Shown here: piece after piece, positions 1-12,198 of the stretch
Numbering within the stretch: the stretch's first letter is position 1
How the letters are laid out: every line of letters starts with the position of its first letter
Assembly (NCBI RefSeq): GCF_032854445.1
Contig: NC_088303.1
Span: forward strand, 23,319,501-23,383,500
Source of the DNA: Liolophura sinensis
Taxonomy: Eukaryota; Mollusca; Polyplacophora; Chitonida; Chitonidae
DNA length: 64,000 nt
Reading direction: 5' to 3'
The notes under the pieces: generated by a model
Told to the model about the DNA's origin: nothing
What the model saw: only the letters and a program-made list of their open reading frames with translations
Database searches by the model: none
Program-made: the position numbers and the translations under genes

Positions 1-454
1 CATTTTGAAGACAAGCCCAGCCGAATTGTGAAGCTGGTACCAGAACAATTACAAGTGAGGAGAAATATAGCTTGGGTGATGGCCTACCCAGACACAGTGT
101 CATATAGTGTTTTAGTTCTAGAGAACTGGACTTTAAAACTTAGACTTTTCACACCAACTTCAATTACATGTCAAGAGAGTCTAGATACATGGTGCGTCCA
201 ATGAACATAAAATTTGCAGAATCGTGTCGCAAAATCTTGGGGAAAAGTTTGACAGTCACCATTTGCCTAAGGACAGTGGTTTATTCCCTGCACTTTGGTT
301 TTTACCTCGCCTGTGCAGAGTAAAGCCCTAGGGGAAGCAATGTTATACAAAATGGTAAGGACGGCATCCTAAAAATTACTGCATGTATTCAGCTCAAGTT
401 TGTATGCATTTATAGCCTAATCACAGGATTGAAGTCAGGAGACTTCATGATCTA

Positions 455-745
455 ATCTGGGTCCGGCCATCTCAGAGACTTTAAAAATAGCACTTGCTGC
501 TGCCTTGCTTGGCACTCAGCACTGAGAGGTCAGAGCAAGGAAATATAGCTGGTTGGCCTGGTGTCAGTATAATGTGACTGGGTGGGGTGTCATGTCTGGT
601 GTCTTTGGCATGATGCTTCAGTGGCGGCAGCACATTGGCAGTATGAACATTGAACCATCATTGATTCGCTGCGTGCAGATTAAATACCTGCAGGCGAGCT
701 CTTCAGTAGCCTTGCTCAATCTATAAATCTGCTGCTAACTTCAGT
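455..745 (+). repeat. Partial SINE, family 2
   Basis: The segment from the ACTTTAAAAATAGCACTTGC block through the GTGTCAGTATAATGTGACTG block resembles the body of a tRNA-derived SINE common in molluscs. It shares the spaced blocks 'ACTTTAAAA', 'CTTGGC..TCAGCA' and 'GGTTG.CC.GT.TCAG' with the fuller copy at 53825-54175. The tRNA-like head is missing here. The family placement rests on internal comparison and remembered mollusc repeats. Confidence 0.55.
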
Positions 746-1099
746 TACGTCTACCTAGGAAGCAATGTGTAAACGCAGTTATAAGAAAATGTTCAAGAAA
801 AAAATAGTGTATCAATTAATCAGTCACTGTGACTGATCACCATTTGCACATTTTGCGAATTGTTCTTCATCAAACTGAAATTTACGGAAGTTCATTCTGT
901 ACTTGTTAATGCTTCGTATTCAAGTGAAATAATCCAGAAAAATCATCTGGTTTGTGTGCGTTTACATGTATATGTGTGTGTATTGAGTTGCTCCCCTGTA
1001 CACCTGCAACACCAGGTGTAGTCCTCAAGCGGGAAAAGTTCATGTTGTCTATCATTTTGAGGGGATAGGAGATACTGGGGCTATAAACATTGAAGTTCA

Positions 1100-1235
1100 C
1101 ATTTTATGATTTATTTAATTGAATGGTGTTTCGAGTTGTACTCAAGAAGATTTCATTTGTATGATGAGAACCAGCATATAGTGGTTGAATTCTGCGGCAA
1201 TCTGCAGGCATATCTCCGCAGAAGAAGCCAGTCTG
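1100..1235 (-). repeat. Degenerate SINE copy, family 1 (antisense)
   Basis: The order TTTATTTAATTG..GGTGTTT, then GTACTCAAGAAGATTTCATTTGTATGA, matches the antisense 3' tail shared by the repeats at 8390, 18890, 37020, 47965 and 62745. It is strongly diverged. Confidence 0.5.
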
Positions 1236-1399
1236 AGCTCCAGGATCGCACTGGCGAGAGAGTCATTGTAGTACATTACAAGGAGATTAGCAATGCTGTG
1301 GCCAAGTGTATTTTACTTTGTTACATGTGTGCTTTACTGCCACACACTACAAGCTGTTAACAGTGTATTGTCAACTGCCAAGGCTTTGCAACTACAAGC

Positions 1400-2445
1400 A
1401 CTGTCAGGAGCTCAACAGAATTGTGGCCCATTGTCATGCACTGTCAGGAGCTCAACACAATTGTGGCCCATTGTCATGCACTGTCAGGAGCTCAACACAA
1501 TTGTGGTCCATTGTCATGCACTGTCAGGAGCTCAACACAATTGTGGCCCATTGTCATGCGCTGTCAGGAGCTCAACACAATTGTGGTCCTTTGTCATGCA
1601 CTGTCACGAGCTCAACACAATTGTGGCCTATTGTCATGCTCTGTCAGGAGCTCAACACAATTGTGGTCCATTGTCATGCACTGTCAGGAGCTCAACACAA
1701 TTGTGGTCCATTCTCATGCACTGTCAGGAGCTCAACAAAATTGTGGTCCTTTGTCATGCACTGTCAGAAGCTCAACATAATTGTGGCCCATTGCCATGCA
1801 CTGTCAGGAGCTCAGCACAATTGTGGTCCATTGTCATGCACTGTCAGAAGCTCAACATAATTGTGGCCCATTGCCATGCACTGTCAGGAGCTCAACACAA
1901 TTGTGGTCCATTGTCATGCACTGTCAGGAGCTCAACATAATTGTGGCCCATTGCCATGCACTGTCAGGAGCTCAACAGAATTGTGGCCCATTGTCATGCA
2001 CTGTCAGAAGCTCAACATAATTGTGGCCCATTGCCATACACTGTCAGGAGCTCAACACAATTGTGGCCCATTGCCATGCACTGTCAGGAGCTGAACAGAA
2101 TTGTGGCCCATTGTCATGCACTGTCAGAAGCTCAACATAATTGTGGTCCATTCTCATGCACTGTCAGGAGCTCAACAAAATTGTGGTCCATTGTCATGCA
2201 CTGTCAGAAGCTCAACATAATTGTGGCCCATTGCCATGCACTGTCAGGAGCTCAACACAATTGTGGTCCATTGTCATGCACTGTCAGAAGCTCAACATAA
2301 TTGTGGCCCATTGCCATGCACTGTCAGGAGCTCAACGCAATTGTGGTCCATTGTCATGCACTGTCAGGAGCTCAACAAAATTGGGGCCCATTGTCATGCA
2401 CTGTCAGGGGCTCAACAGAATTGTGGCCCATTGTCATCCACATTG
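1400..2445. repeat. Minisatellite, 40-bp unit, about 26 copies
   Basis: The unit is about CTGTCAGGAGCTCAACACAA followed by TTGTGGCCCATTGTCATGCA, exactly 40 bp, repeated in register from about 1400 to 2445. Copies differ at a few positions (GGCCC/GGTCC, GTC/GCC, CACAA/CATAA/CAGAA), and variant types recur in blocks, as expected from unequal exchange. Because 40 is not a multiple of 3 and the unit has few stops, open frames run through it in several frames. These are not genes. Confidence 0.95.
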
Positions 2446-2454
2446 CGGAGAGTA

Positions 2455-4135
2455 ACATGACAGTGGCTCACTGTCATCTACCATGAGGAGTGTATAATAC
2501 ATGAAGCTGTGGCTCACAGTCATATACTGTGAGGAGGGTATAATACATGAAGCTGTGGCTTACTGTCATATACCATGAGGAGGGTGTAATACATGAAGCT
2601 GTGGCTCACAGTCATATACTGTGAGGAGTGTATAATACATGAGGCTGTAGCTCACTGTCATATACCGTGAGGAATGTCCAATACATGAGGCCGTAGCTCA
2701 CTGTCATATACCGTGAGGAATGTCAAATACATGAAGCTGTAGCTCACTGTCATATACTGTGAGGAGGGTTTAATACATGAAGCTGTGTCTCACTGTCATG
2801 CACTGTGAGGAGGGTATAATACATGAAGCTGTGGCTCACTGTCATGCACTGTGAGGAGTGTATAATACATGAAGCTGTGGCTCAGTCATATACTGTGAGG
2901 AGGGTATAATACATGAGGCTGTAGCTCACTGTCATATACCATGAGGAGGATGTAATACATGAAGCTGTAGCTCACTGTCATATACTGTGAGGAGTGTATA
3001 ATACATGAAACTGTAGCTCACTGTCATATACCATGAGGAGGGTGTAATACATGAAGCTGTGGCTCACTGTCATATACTGTGAGGAAGGTTTAATACATGA
3101 AGCTGTGGCTCACTGTCATGCAGTGTGAGGAGTGTATAATACATGAAACTGGCTCACTGTCATATACTGTGAGGAGTGTATAATACATGAAGCTGTGGCT
3201 CACTGTCATATACTGTGAGGAGGGTATAATACATGAAGCTGTAGCTCACTGTCATATACCGTGAGGAGGGTGTAATACATGAAGCTATGGCTCACTGTCA
3301 TATATACCATGAGGAGGGTGTAATACATGAAGCTTTGGCTCACTGTCAAGCACTGTAAGGAGGGTATAATACATGAGGCTGTGGCTCACTGTCATATACC
3401 ATGAGGAGGATGTAATACATGAAGCTGTACTCACTGTCATATACCGTGAGGAGGGTGTAATACATGAAGCTATGGCTCACTGTCATGCACTGTAAGGAGG
3501 GTATAATACATGAGGCTGTAGCTCACTGTCATATACCATGAGGAGGATGTAATACATGAAGCTGTGGCTCACTGTCATATACCATGAGGAGTGTATAATA
3601 CATGAAACTGGCTCACTGTCTTATACTGTGAGGAGTGTATAATACATGAAGCTGTGGCTCACTGTCATATACTGTGAGGAGGGTATAATACATGAAGCTG
3701 TGGCTCACTGTCATATACCATGAGGAGGATGTAATACATGAAGCTGTAGCTCACTGTCATATACCGTGAGGAGGGTGTAATACATGAAGCTGTGGCTCAC
3801 TGTCATGCACTGTGACTAGGGTATAATACATGAAGCTGTGGCTCACTCATATACTGCGAGGAATGTATAATACATGAAGCTGTGGCTCACTGTCCTATAC
3901 TGTGAGGAGGGTATAATACATGAAGCTGTAGCTCACTGTCATATACCGTGAGGAGGGTGTAATACATGAAGCTGTGGCTCACTGTTATGCACTGTGAGGA
4001 GGGTATAACACATGAAGCTGTGGCTTACTCATATACTGTGAGGAATGTATAATACATGAAGTTGTAGCTCACTGTCATACACTGTGAGGAGTGTATAATA
4101 CATGAAGCTGTGGCTCACTGTCATGCACTGTGTGG
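2455..4135. repeat. Minisatellite, ~46-bp unit, about 36 copies
   Basis: The unit is about GTGAGGAGGGTATAATACAT then GAAGCTGTGGCTCACTGTCA then TATACT. It starts immediately after the 40-bp array and ends about 40 bp before the SLC25A11 acceptor. The two arrays share the CACTGTCATGCACTGT and GTCAGGAG/GTGAGGAG blocks, so the second could have arisen from the first. Confidence 0.95.
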
Positions 4136-4177
4136 AGCATAGAATAATGTGCCGCTTTTTTCTTTGTATATTTGCAG

Positions 4178-4354
4178 GATGTGTTGGTGAATGTGGTCAG
4201 GAAAGAAGGTTTCTTCAGTTTGTGGAAAGGTTTCACCCCATACTACGCCCGTCTGGGGCCACACACAGTACTCACATTTATATTCCTAGAACAGATGAAC
4301 AAGATTTATGCTATATATGTTCTACAGGATAAGCGTGCTTCGGGTGGTTTGTGA
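4178..4354 (+). CDS. SLC25A11: Mitochondrial 2-oxoglutarate/malate carrier, last coding exon
   Basis: The exon starts after TTTGCAG with GAT and ends with TGA, giving 58 residues in phase 0. It contains EGFFSLWKGFTPYYARLGPH and TVLTFIFLEQMNK, which match the conserved C-terminal end of SLC25A11: the last matrix helix, the WKG/YARLGP segment and transmembrane helix 6. The protein exchanges 2-oxoglutarate for malate across the inner mitochondrial membrane in the malate-aspartate shuttle. Compared with the mammalian C-terminus the tail is longer and different (ends with ...DKRASGGL). Earlier exons are not in the window. The identity is clear from the near-identical block; the exon is intact. Confidence 0.93.
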   Translation, partial: DVLVNVVRKEGFFSLWKGFTPYYARLGPHTVLTFIFLEQMNKIYAIYVLQDKRASGGL

Positions 4355-6150
4355 TTTACATAAAGGTGACATGCACACACATTAGAGCATCAAGGTCAGT
4401 GTTTTTTTTCCTGCATTTATGATTGTGAAGTACCAGTGAGCTTGAGGTGAAAAACAAAATAATGTCATTGACATACACTTCAAGAAAAACAAAAAATCAC
4501 GGTGTGGTGACTTTAAGCTATAAACATTTCTTATAAGGGCAGTTTTAAGTATCTTATGAGTGTGTTAAGATGTCATTTAGCTCAGCAGTATTGTCTCAAA
4601 GTGGATTAGGATGTTGATTGTCCAGCTAATCAGTGTGTTTGTTTCTGGCACAACATTCATTTTGGCCAGTTCTAAATTCTTCATGTGTAGTTCTGGAGTT
4701 TCGGAAAGAAATACACTTGTAAATGTATACATGAGTGCACCTCTTTATGACACATCAAATGAAGTGACAATTGTTATTATTTGTAACTTTGGCAGGCCAA
4801 AAGTTTGTGTTACTAGAATGTTTTTCTGCACATTGTTGTCATGGATTATTGGAAGGTGCAGCAAGATCCAGTTGTATATGATGCCCAGAGTATATGTTTG
4901 TTCGTCCGTCCGTCGTTTTGTCTGTCTGTGTGTCTCACGTATGTACAAAGAAAGTTCCTCATTACTCACATTTTTATGATTTCTGTCAAAATTCAAAGAG
5001 CTTACATTGTCAATTGAGATATGATGCAATCTCATTTCAACAAGACTTTATGTTAACTCTCAGGAGTACCTAGATGTGGTATTTTTAATGCTCCATCTTA
5101 TGATTTTTAAGCCCGTATTTTGTTACATTGCACCAATAGCATCACAAGGCTGTGTGTACATTGTAGGTCACCAAGTTGTTGCATATAGGATTTCAGTGTA
5201 AGTATTCGTATTCTTTTTAAAAGAAACAGATGTTTATTTTTTCCCCCAAATTTGGAGGACAGGGTGGTCAGGAAACAATATTTTCTATATGTGTGCTGCG
5301 CCGCGTGCATTGCTAGCAGCAATATAATGTGGAAAGCATTTTGAGGTGAGCCCAGTTGTTTATTCTTGATGAAGCCATTGCACCCTGGCATCATTGATGG
5401 TTCTGTATCAGTTTGACAAAGGTTAAACAACCTAATTAATGAACCTAATTGTCTTCATGTGTATTGTAAATAAATTGATATTTTCATCATTGTATCCAAG
5501 ATGGTGTGTGTGTATGTAAACTAACGATGTTTGTTGGTGCGCTTTTTTTAGTTTTGATCTTGTTGATTATCGTAGCATAATATTTCTCTTGGTGCTTTTG
5601 ATGGATTTGTGTACTCATATCATAAAGTATTATGTGTGCTGTTGTGTATAGCGCTAAAATAGTGGGCTAAATTTTGACTTGTTAACTTCAGAAATGGTGG
5701 ATTGGGGAATCGAATTTACATGGAGTATCTAGGAAAAGATGTACTTTGGTAGTGCGCATTTTTATCCGGATATATTGTCTTTTTTCCCACATCGTAAGTA
5801 GTGGCTATTTGGCAGAACGTACGGCACAATGTATAATACGGTGACAATACATTGGACATGAGAAATACAAGACAGAGTTGTGGTTCTGACACACCTTGTT
5901 ACATGTGGATGAGTTGTACAGTTATTTCATCAGCCGTGCGTAATTTTCAAGGTTAGCACTTCTATCTAATATCAAGTGATGTTAGATTTAATATTTGTCA
6001 ATGGATTTGTCGTAATCGATTGTTGTTGAGGCAAATGTCATCAAAACAATGTCTCAGGAGCGTCTAAATGATGTAGTTGTTGTGAGTTAAAGTTCAGCTG
6101 AGGCTGCCTTCCTCTTCGGTCCTATACGTGTGAAGGTCTTACAGCAACAT
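4355..6150 (+). other. SLC25A11 3' UTR and intergenic sequence
   Basis: The sequence is AT-rich with no plausible coding exon. A canonical AATAAA lies at 5469-5474, about 1.1 kb after the stop, and is a possible polyadenylation signal. The short open frames at 4611-4979, 4745-5035 and 5107-5430 have no recognisable motif and look like chance. Confidence 0.5.
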
Positions 6151-6154
6151 TCGG

Positions 6155-6275
6155 ATTGTCGTGGGTCGGTTTCCTCCCACCATAATGCTGACCGCCGTCG
6201 TGTAAGTGAAATGTTCTTGAGTACGGCGTAAAATAATGACTAAATAAATAAATTAATTAATTAATTATATTTTAG
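6155..6275 (+). repeat. SINE family 1, 3' part (sense)
   Basis: The 3' body and A-rich tail are present: TTTCCTCCCACCATAATGCT, then GTAAGTGAAATGTTCTTGAG, TACGGCGTAAAATAATGACT and an AAATAAATAAATTAATTAAT tail. The tRNA-like head is missing. Confidence 0.8.
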
Positions 6276-6279
6276 ATTG

Positions 6280-8200
6280 TCATCAGCACAATTGACTTTC
6301 GACCGACTGTCTCCGATCAGTGTCCATATATGGCTTGTTAACTTATCCCTCAAAGTACTTACCATTTTCAATCTAATGTACTAAGATCGGGTGGCGAAAC
6401 CCCCCAGCTGGTGAACTTTGGCCCACTTTATGAAGACTTGATGTCATATTAGAATATTAGAATATAGCGTCATTCAAAGGAAAGGGCATTAACATATGTG
6501 ATCTTTGTAATTGGGAAGAACCTACTGTGATGCGGCCCAGAACTGGGAAAAATTTGATTAGAGCAGCCTCAGTATGTGTACTTCTCCTGTTATGAGGCTG
6601 GGGGAAGTTTTCATGTTTACGCAGAATCGTAGTAGATATTTCATGGCCCACCAGTTTTTACACCCACCTTATAGGCCGTGGAGATAATTTTGTAACATTT
6701 TTGATTTGTGGTTGAAAGTCGCTGTATATGAAAATGATACATTTAGTGATGGTGCAGGGGATCTTCCTTAATTATATGTTGTGAACAATTATGCCGTTTT
6801 GAATTTGTTCAGAACCAGGTGTAAACGTTTTTAGCATTGTGAAAAAAGCACCTTAGTGTATAAAATGAAATCTGTAGTAAATGGTCAATACATTCTGCTT
6901 GTATGGAAGTGATAGGTTAACAGTGAATAACGCTAAGCCGATTACTTGGCGTTGTGCCTCCAGCTCTGTAATAAGTGTATTTCTGAAATTTTCACTTCCC
7001 ATCTCATTTGGGTTGGAAGGGTTCAAAAGGAACTGCAATGGACACAAGAGCCGTGCACTAGGGTTACATAGTAACGTGGATCCGACTACAGCCGTAGGGT
7101 TAGAGACTGGCCCATTTTGTGATGTTTGCCAACTATTGATATGCGACGGTGTGTTCCAGCTATGTCAGTTTTTCTTGCATTGTATTTTAACATTCGGATA
7201 TACATATTCAATTAAAATTAATCCGCTTTCGACATAGGGTGTTCTTGGCTAACATTTACTTATCGAAATGGGAGACTTTACAAGTCACATTTATATTATA
7301 TGTATTATCTTTAAATGGAACAAGTATTCTGCGGAACACCTGAATGCTTTTGAGAGGTTGTGTAGCGTTGTGCAGCACAGTCTATCTCATCTACCATCGC
7401 GCATTGTCTTTTATTCATGTATTGCCTACCTCTGTTATACCTACGTATAGTTTTTGTCCTATTTTTCTCCTCCTGTCACCAGTAAGGTGTGTGGAAATTT
7501 GGAACTGGAGTTCAGTTGTGTGACCTAGACTTGCTTCTCACAAGGTGATTGACAGTCTCTTCGTCTGGAGATCCATTTCTTAGTTGTGTACATGTGTATA
7601 CTGGAAAGTTTTGTAAGTATACTACCAAGACCACTATGTGATTGTTTTTTCCCCCATGAAATATGTAAAAGAGTGCAACAACTTCCCGTTGTGCACAGAT
7701 TTAATAATCAAATTCAATAAGTTCAGAAAACGTGGGTTAATTTCGCAAAGAGGTTTGACATAAACAAATGAAAAGAGATTAGAATATGTTAAAGCATAAG
7801 CATACAGCCAACGAAATTTTTGAAACGATGTTTCAATCCAGCTGCGGGCTGAATTTATGAAGAAATGGTCTCCATCACAAGATACGCAATGTTGAGTATG
7901 ATATGAAAATGAAATAAAATATATGAAGTAATGAAACTGTGTGAATGTTATCATGTGTAAGTGCATGTACAATATCTATAAGTAGGGGGTGGGCGCTCGA
8001 TTATTGTGTATGCCAGGCAATCTGTCGCATGATAGCCCGGCCGAGAATATGGTACAACCTCAACCTCCCCGAATTTCTCCTCTGGCACTGCTGGTGGGGT
8101 TAAATATGTGGTCGACGACGCTCGTGCGACCATTTGAGTAGTCTTTCGTTCGAGGCCACTGGGTATGTTGTGCATATCTGTATGTCACACGTGGGAAAGA
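6280..8200. other. Intergenic sequence, nothing recognised
   Basis: Both strands show only short open frames (the largest is 118 residues at 6881-7237) without recognisable domains or convincing splice signals. No RNA gene or clear repeat is seen. Confidence 0.4.
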
Positions 8201-8203
8201 TGG

Positions 8204-8375
8204 TCAGTTGATCAGGGCTCCACATTTTCACCACGGCAGGGCTCTGGTATTATGGATCAACAGGCCATGTTCTCGTCACGCTGTGAACCTGATATTGTCC
8301 ATCAGGGTTCCATGTTCTCGTAACGATATGACTCTGATGTTGCCGATCAGGGCGCCATGTACTGATCACGATTTA
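8204..8375. repeat. Short tandem repeat, ~45-bp unit, 3-4 copies
   Basis: Segments beginning GATCAGGGCTCCA, GATCAACAGGCCATG, ATCAGGGTTCCATG and GATCAGGGCGCCATG follow each other at about 45-bp spacing, with TTCTCGTCACG/TTCTCGTAACG in the middle of the units. Confidence 0.7.
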
Positions 8376-8389
8376 TTTATTTTGTTGCA

Positions 8390-8535
8390 CTTTCATGCCG
8401 TACTCTAGAATACTTCACTTATACGACGGTAGCCAGTATTATGGTGGGAAGAAACAGCCCGCGGGAAGCCTACGACTATCCGTAGGTTGCTGGAAGACCT
8501 TCCCACGTATTTCCCACGCACGTAAGGCGGTGCCA
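8390..8535 (-). repeat. SINE family 1, antisense partial copy
   Basis: The antisense order is present: GCCGTACTCTAGAATACTTC, ACTTATACGACGGTAGCCAG, TATTATGGTGGGAAGAAAC, then GGTTGCTGGAAGACCTTCCC. The head end is lost. Confidence 0.8.
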
Positions 8536-8539
8536 ACAT

Positions 8540-10000
8540 ATGTTCTGGCCCCTCCACTTCTCAACCCAACCATATAGAATAATACACCACAGCGAATATT
8601 CAATGCTTTCCTTCACTAATACGAATCGGATATTAGAACATTTCTTTTAATTTGCTCAAGAAAATTAACACACTGTAATTTTATTGGTCAGATATGTTAA
8701 TCAGGGGAAAAGTGATCATGCGATTGAAAATTGGTATCTAAAATTTTGTAATTTACAAAATATGGCTGTGTAAATCTGCATTCGAACGGAGTTAATAACA
8801 CGTACGTCTATTCCTCTGGAAGGCTTCCTGTCCACCAGCAAAATTCAGTGCAATATTTCACGGCATACGTTCAGCAAAGCGATAATTTTTACGAAGCTAA
8901 TGTTTTGTGAAGCCATTCCTGCATGTTTTCTGTCACATAGAACGTTAGAATATCGAGTCGACCTAGATTTTTATCATCCTGTTGGATAGGAATTCCCTAT
9001 TGCGATTTTGCCGATGCTACCTCCTGTGAGCTTCATCTTAGCACACAAATCTTTAAGAGTTTTAAGGCATTTAGAACCTGTCTCCGCACGTCTGTATTCT
9101 CAGGGTTCCGACGCCTGGGCGGCCCCTGAACCCTCGGTTATAATTTGCTGGGATAGCCGTTCCCCTTGCCTTTGTACGACTCAAACCATTCTCCACCCCG
9201 CTGGCTACGGGAATGGTGACTCTGGTCAGTTTCAGGGGCGGCGGAAGCATATTAAGATTGCCCCGATCATCTTAGCCCAATAGGCGTGGGTCCACCTAGG
9301 CCCCGGAAGATGAGGACCGCTAGACTGCCACAGAGACGCTGAAAGCGATTTCTGGTGTCTAAAATTAGAAACAACATTAAGATATATGAAGTGCTGGAAT
9401 CCTGCCATATTTTTTTACCTAGTTCCAAATAAATTTTCGAAATTCGGGGCTAAAACGATCATACATATCGGAAAATGATGCCGTCATTTATATTTAAAGT
9501 CCAAAAAGTATAATTTTGCATCTAATTTACTCACTTAACGATATCGAATCTGTGGACCGTCAGCTGACGCACCTTCGACATCTTGGTCCCAAATAACCCC
9601 ACAGCGTACTCGCACGACACGTGTGTCATCTACTCCCAATCAACCCAGATCGTTTAATTTTCCGTTCCGTGAGTTTGGAAAAAAATATCGTTAAACGAAA
9701 GTTTCAAACAGAATGGTTTGATATCAAGATAATATCAAGTTGCATTATCAAGAAAATACCGACTTAGCTTTCTGTTTTCTGTATGAAAAAACGTAACTTT
9801 ATCGTCAAGGTTATCCTCCAGCAGTAAGACTAACCCCACATTCATGTCTAAAGGTGTCAGCAACTGGAAAGAAGCATAGGGCGTATTTAGATAACACGAA
9901 GCTAGCAAGTGTCATGAAGAAGCCGTTGAACGTCCTATTACCTTACCAGCAACTACGAGAGATATTGGCGAATCGCTCAGTCAAGCGGGTGCTGAAGAAA
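8540..10000. other. Intergenic sequence, nothing recognised
   Basis: No gene is recognised. The GC-richer patch around 9090-9330 has an open frame of 91 residues with no motif. A run of 12 or more G at about 10004-10016 closes the stretch. Confidence 0.4.
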
Positions 10001-10019
10001 AGGGGGGGGGGGGGGGAAT

Positions 10020-10440
10020 AGAGGCATTGTATATAAAACATTTGAAAATATACGTCACATTTAAACAAGGTTTATCATTCCGTGGAAGCAATGCTACTGC
10101 AGATGAAGACAATGGGAACTTCACGCAGCTTCTCATTTTGCGTGGAAGTGACGACCCTTCTCTTCTATCAGTGGCTAAAAAAGAAATCAAAAAATTATGT
10201 ATCGCATGACATTCAGAGTGAAATGATTTATGTTCTTTCAAGACAGGTCATAAATGAAATTCTGAAATCTATCCATTGCTCCGAGTTTTACTGTATAATG
10301 ATAGAGTTAGCTGACCTTTCCAGTCATGAACAGGTTGTACTAGTTTGGGTGCGAGAAAATCCGGCGTGGCCGTCAGGCTACAGCAGTTGGAACCGAAAGA
10401 GTTGTTCACACACTGATATGGCCACTCATTTCTGATGGGC
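10020..10440 (+). pseudogene. hAT-like transposase fragment (DUF4371/ZMYM-type), frameshifted
   Basis: Two overlapping frames carry successive parts of one protein. The first reads KQGLSFRGSN..., NFTQLLILRGSDDPSLL (to about 10209). The second, from about 10170, reads SHDIQSEMIYVLSRQVINEI, LKSIHCSEFY and SSHEQVVLVWVRE. Motifs of the types 'QGL.FRG', 'NF.QLL.LR..DDP.L', 'SH.IQ.EMI..LS..V...I' and 'EQV....RWV' are typical of DUF4371-bearing hAT transposases. No DDE catalytic part or C-terminal dimerisation domain was found, so it is a truncated remnant with a frame change near 10170-10205. Confidence 0.65.
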
Positions 10441-10794
10441 GAATACCAGCCCTTACATGTCCGCTCCTCCGACTCGTTTTGTCCTTTTCAGTATACTACA
10501 TCACTATTATATCGCTGGTTTCATAGGCAGCAGCCTGCACGCCAAGCTCCAAAATATAATAGGTCTACCACAACGTCTAACATCTTTCAGAGGCATTTAG
10601 AAGTTGAGTTGGATAACACAACGAGATGTATGGATAACATCTGCTGTTTATTTGGAAGCAACGTTTCGTATAGATGCTAATACCGTTTTCAAGCACAATG
10701 AACAACCATAGCAACTCTACTTATAGTACTCTCCTTATGCAGAGGGATTGTAGCCGTAAGTCTACTCAACTTTTGCTGAAAAGCCAGCACAACT

Positions 10795-11565
10795 CGCATA
10801 CGATGACGTAAACATAGCTATTTAACATGATCCTGGCCGACAAATGGAAACGACTCTTACTATCTTCTGGCGGGAAGTCGTACACGGTAAATGAGAGTTG
10901 ACATGTGCAGACACCTATAACTGTATATACGACAATCATGCGATTCAATGGCCACGTCCCCAAAATGAAAGATTATGTGGATTTCAAGGTTTACTGTAGA
11001 ATTTGTTTAGCACAGCTAGTATCCACATTGAATAATCGTGTTGTGACAGCCCAAAGGCGTGATTTGACGACGGAAAGTAAGACTTCTAAGGAGCCCTGGA
11101 CGCTTTCCACTTCGTCTTCCCTGACGTTGTTGTGGTAAAAGGAGAGGGCTATGCTCTGTGCATGTCATGTTCCGTGAGATTAAATAAATTAGAAAAGGCT
11201 ATTCGGAAAGAGGAAGCCTGCAACGAGAGATCGGGGATATTTGCAAGGATATCAAGAGCAGTGGGACACGAACAAACAGCCCTTCTTCGGTCGACCTCTT
11301 ACTTTTGCTAAGTTCTTGCTTTGATGATGAATATTAACGAGATCCCCCCCCCCCCCCCACCCACCCACCACCCGCCACACACACACACACACAGACATCA
11401 ACCAATGAGAACTTGTAGTCTTCCGCGAAGTCTTTTTTCTCAGACGGAGCGTTCATTGGCTAACACTGATTACATCACTTGTATATGGATGTGATAGGTA
11501 TTTCGACAGACCGAAAGTCGGTAGGTTAGGACGGTCTGTTTGGTTTAAATCTGGTTTTAGGGTCA
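10795..11565 (+). repeat. Dispersed ~770-bp repeat with a Cys-rich ORF start (copy 1)
   Basis: This segment matches the reverse complement of about 55890-56600 along its length, including non-coding flanks (TCTTCTGGCGGGAAGTCGTA; TATTTCGACAGACCGAAA). Inside, a frame from about 10938 reads DYVDFKVYCRICLAQLVST, then continues after a frame change with a CxxC motif (...CMSCS...LNKLEKAIRKEE). The two CxxC pairs suggest a zinc-binding N-terminal domain. The protein is not recognised. This copy is broken by frame changes around 11090-11150. Confidence 0.7.
11350..11395. repeat. Poly-C/CA low-complexity tract
   Basis: A C run is followed by CCCACCCACCCACC and then (CA)n within the Cys-rich repeat copy. 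The other copy lacks it. Confidence 0.9.
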
Positions 11566-11866
11566 CTTTCCTGAGTGGCCCATCAAATCAGTGTTTTATT
11601 TTTTTAAACACATGAATATTTTTGGTAGATAATGGCAGTGCGTTGCTATACTATTTACATATGTACATGAGTCAGTTACTGGAATTAATCATTTTTGTGG
11701 TAGCATGTGTATAGCTTATTGATTGGGTTCAAATACTTCCATGGTTATTTAACAGAAAGGGGAAAAATAGTAAGCTATTTACAAAGATTTACGTTATTAT
11801 TATAGTCTTGGTTCTGTCCTGATGCTAGTACCCTTTGCCGTTTACAAAGGTATGCTATAGGTAGAG

Positions 11867-11922
11867 CTGTAATAAGAAATACGAAGCCAGTCAGTCAATT
11901 ATCGAGCACACAAGTGGAAGTG
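11867..11922. repeat. 56-bp exact direct repeat, copy 1
   Basis: CTGTAATAAGAAATACGAAG ... CACACAAGTGGAAGTG occurs identically at 12143-12198. The two flank about 220 bp of AT-rich DNA. They could be split direct repeats of a retroelement or one recent duplication. Confidence 0.85.
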
Positions 11923-12142
11923 TTCTTTTATTAAAGAGACAATATTAATATAAACAGGTGCATACATGTATATCCGTAACATTTGCACCGCTTATTTACA
12001 AGTATATAAATGTCTTTAATATTTAACAATAATATTCGACAAACCGTAAATTATATAATATTCGATAATCGTACTTATGAATCAGTACGTACATGTAATA
12101 CAATTTAACTATAGGTCTTACGCTGGGACACCTGTTACTTAC

Positions 12143-12198
12143 CTGTAATAAGAAATACGAAGCCAGTCAGTCAATTATCGAGCACACAAGTGGAAGTG
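12143..12198. repeat. 56-bp exact direct repeat, copy 2
   Basis: This is identical to 11867-11922 and is followed by a GC-richer stretch (12199-12425) not found after copy 1. An AT-rich region to about 13000 follows, in which no gene is seen. Confidence 0.85.

Larger units (their letters stand above)
1..4177 (+). other. SLC25A11: Intron of the SLC25A11 gene (3' part)
   Basis: Upstream of the recognised last exon (acceptor TTTGCAG ending at 4177) there is no carrier-like coding sequence. The stretch is read as the tail of an intron whose earlier exons lie outside the window. It holds a partial SINE near 455-745, a degenerate SINE copy near 1100-1235, and two long minisatellites filling 1400-4135. 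Nothing else is seen in 1-450 or 745-1100. Confidence 0.7.

Noticed and set aside
1293-2486. Several overlapping plus-strand open frames of up to 215 residues with LSGAQHNCGPLSC-type repeats
   Set aside because: They arise because the 40-bp minisatellite unit is nearly stop-free in all frames and is not a multiple of three. The same peptide repeats appear shifted between frames, and no start or splice context supports a gene.
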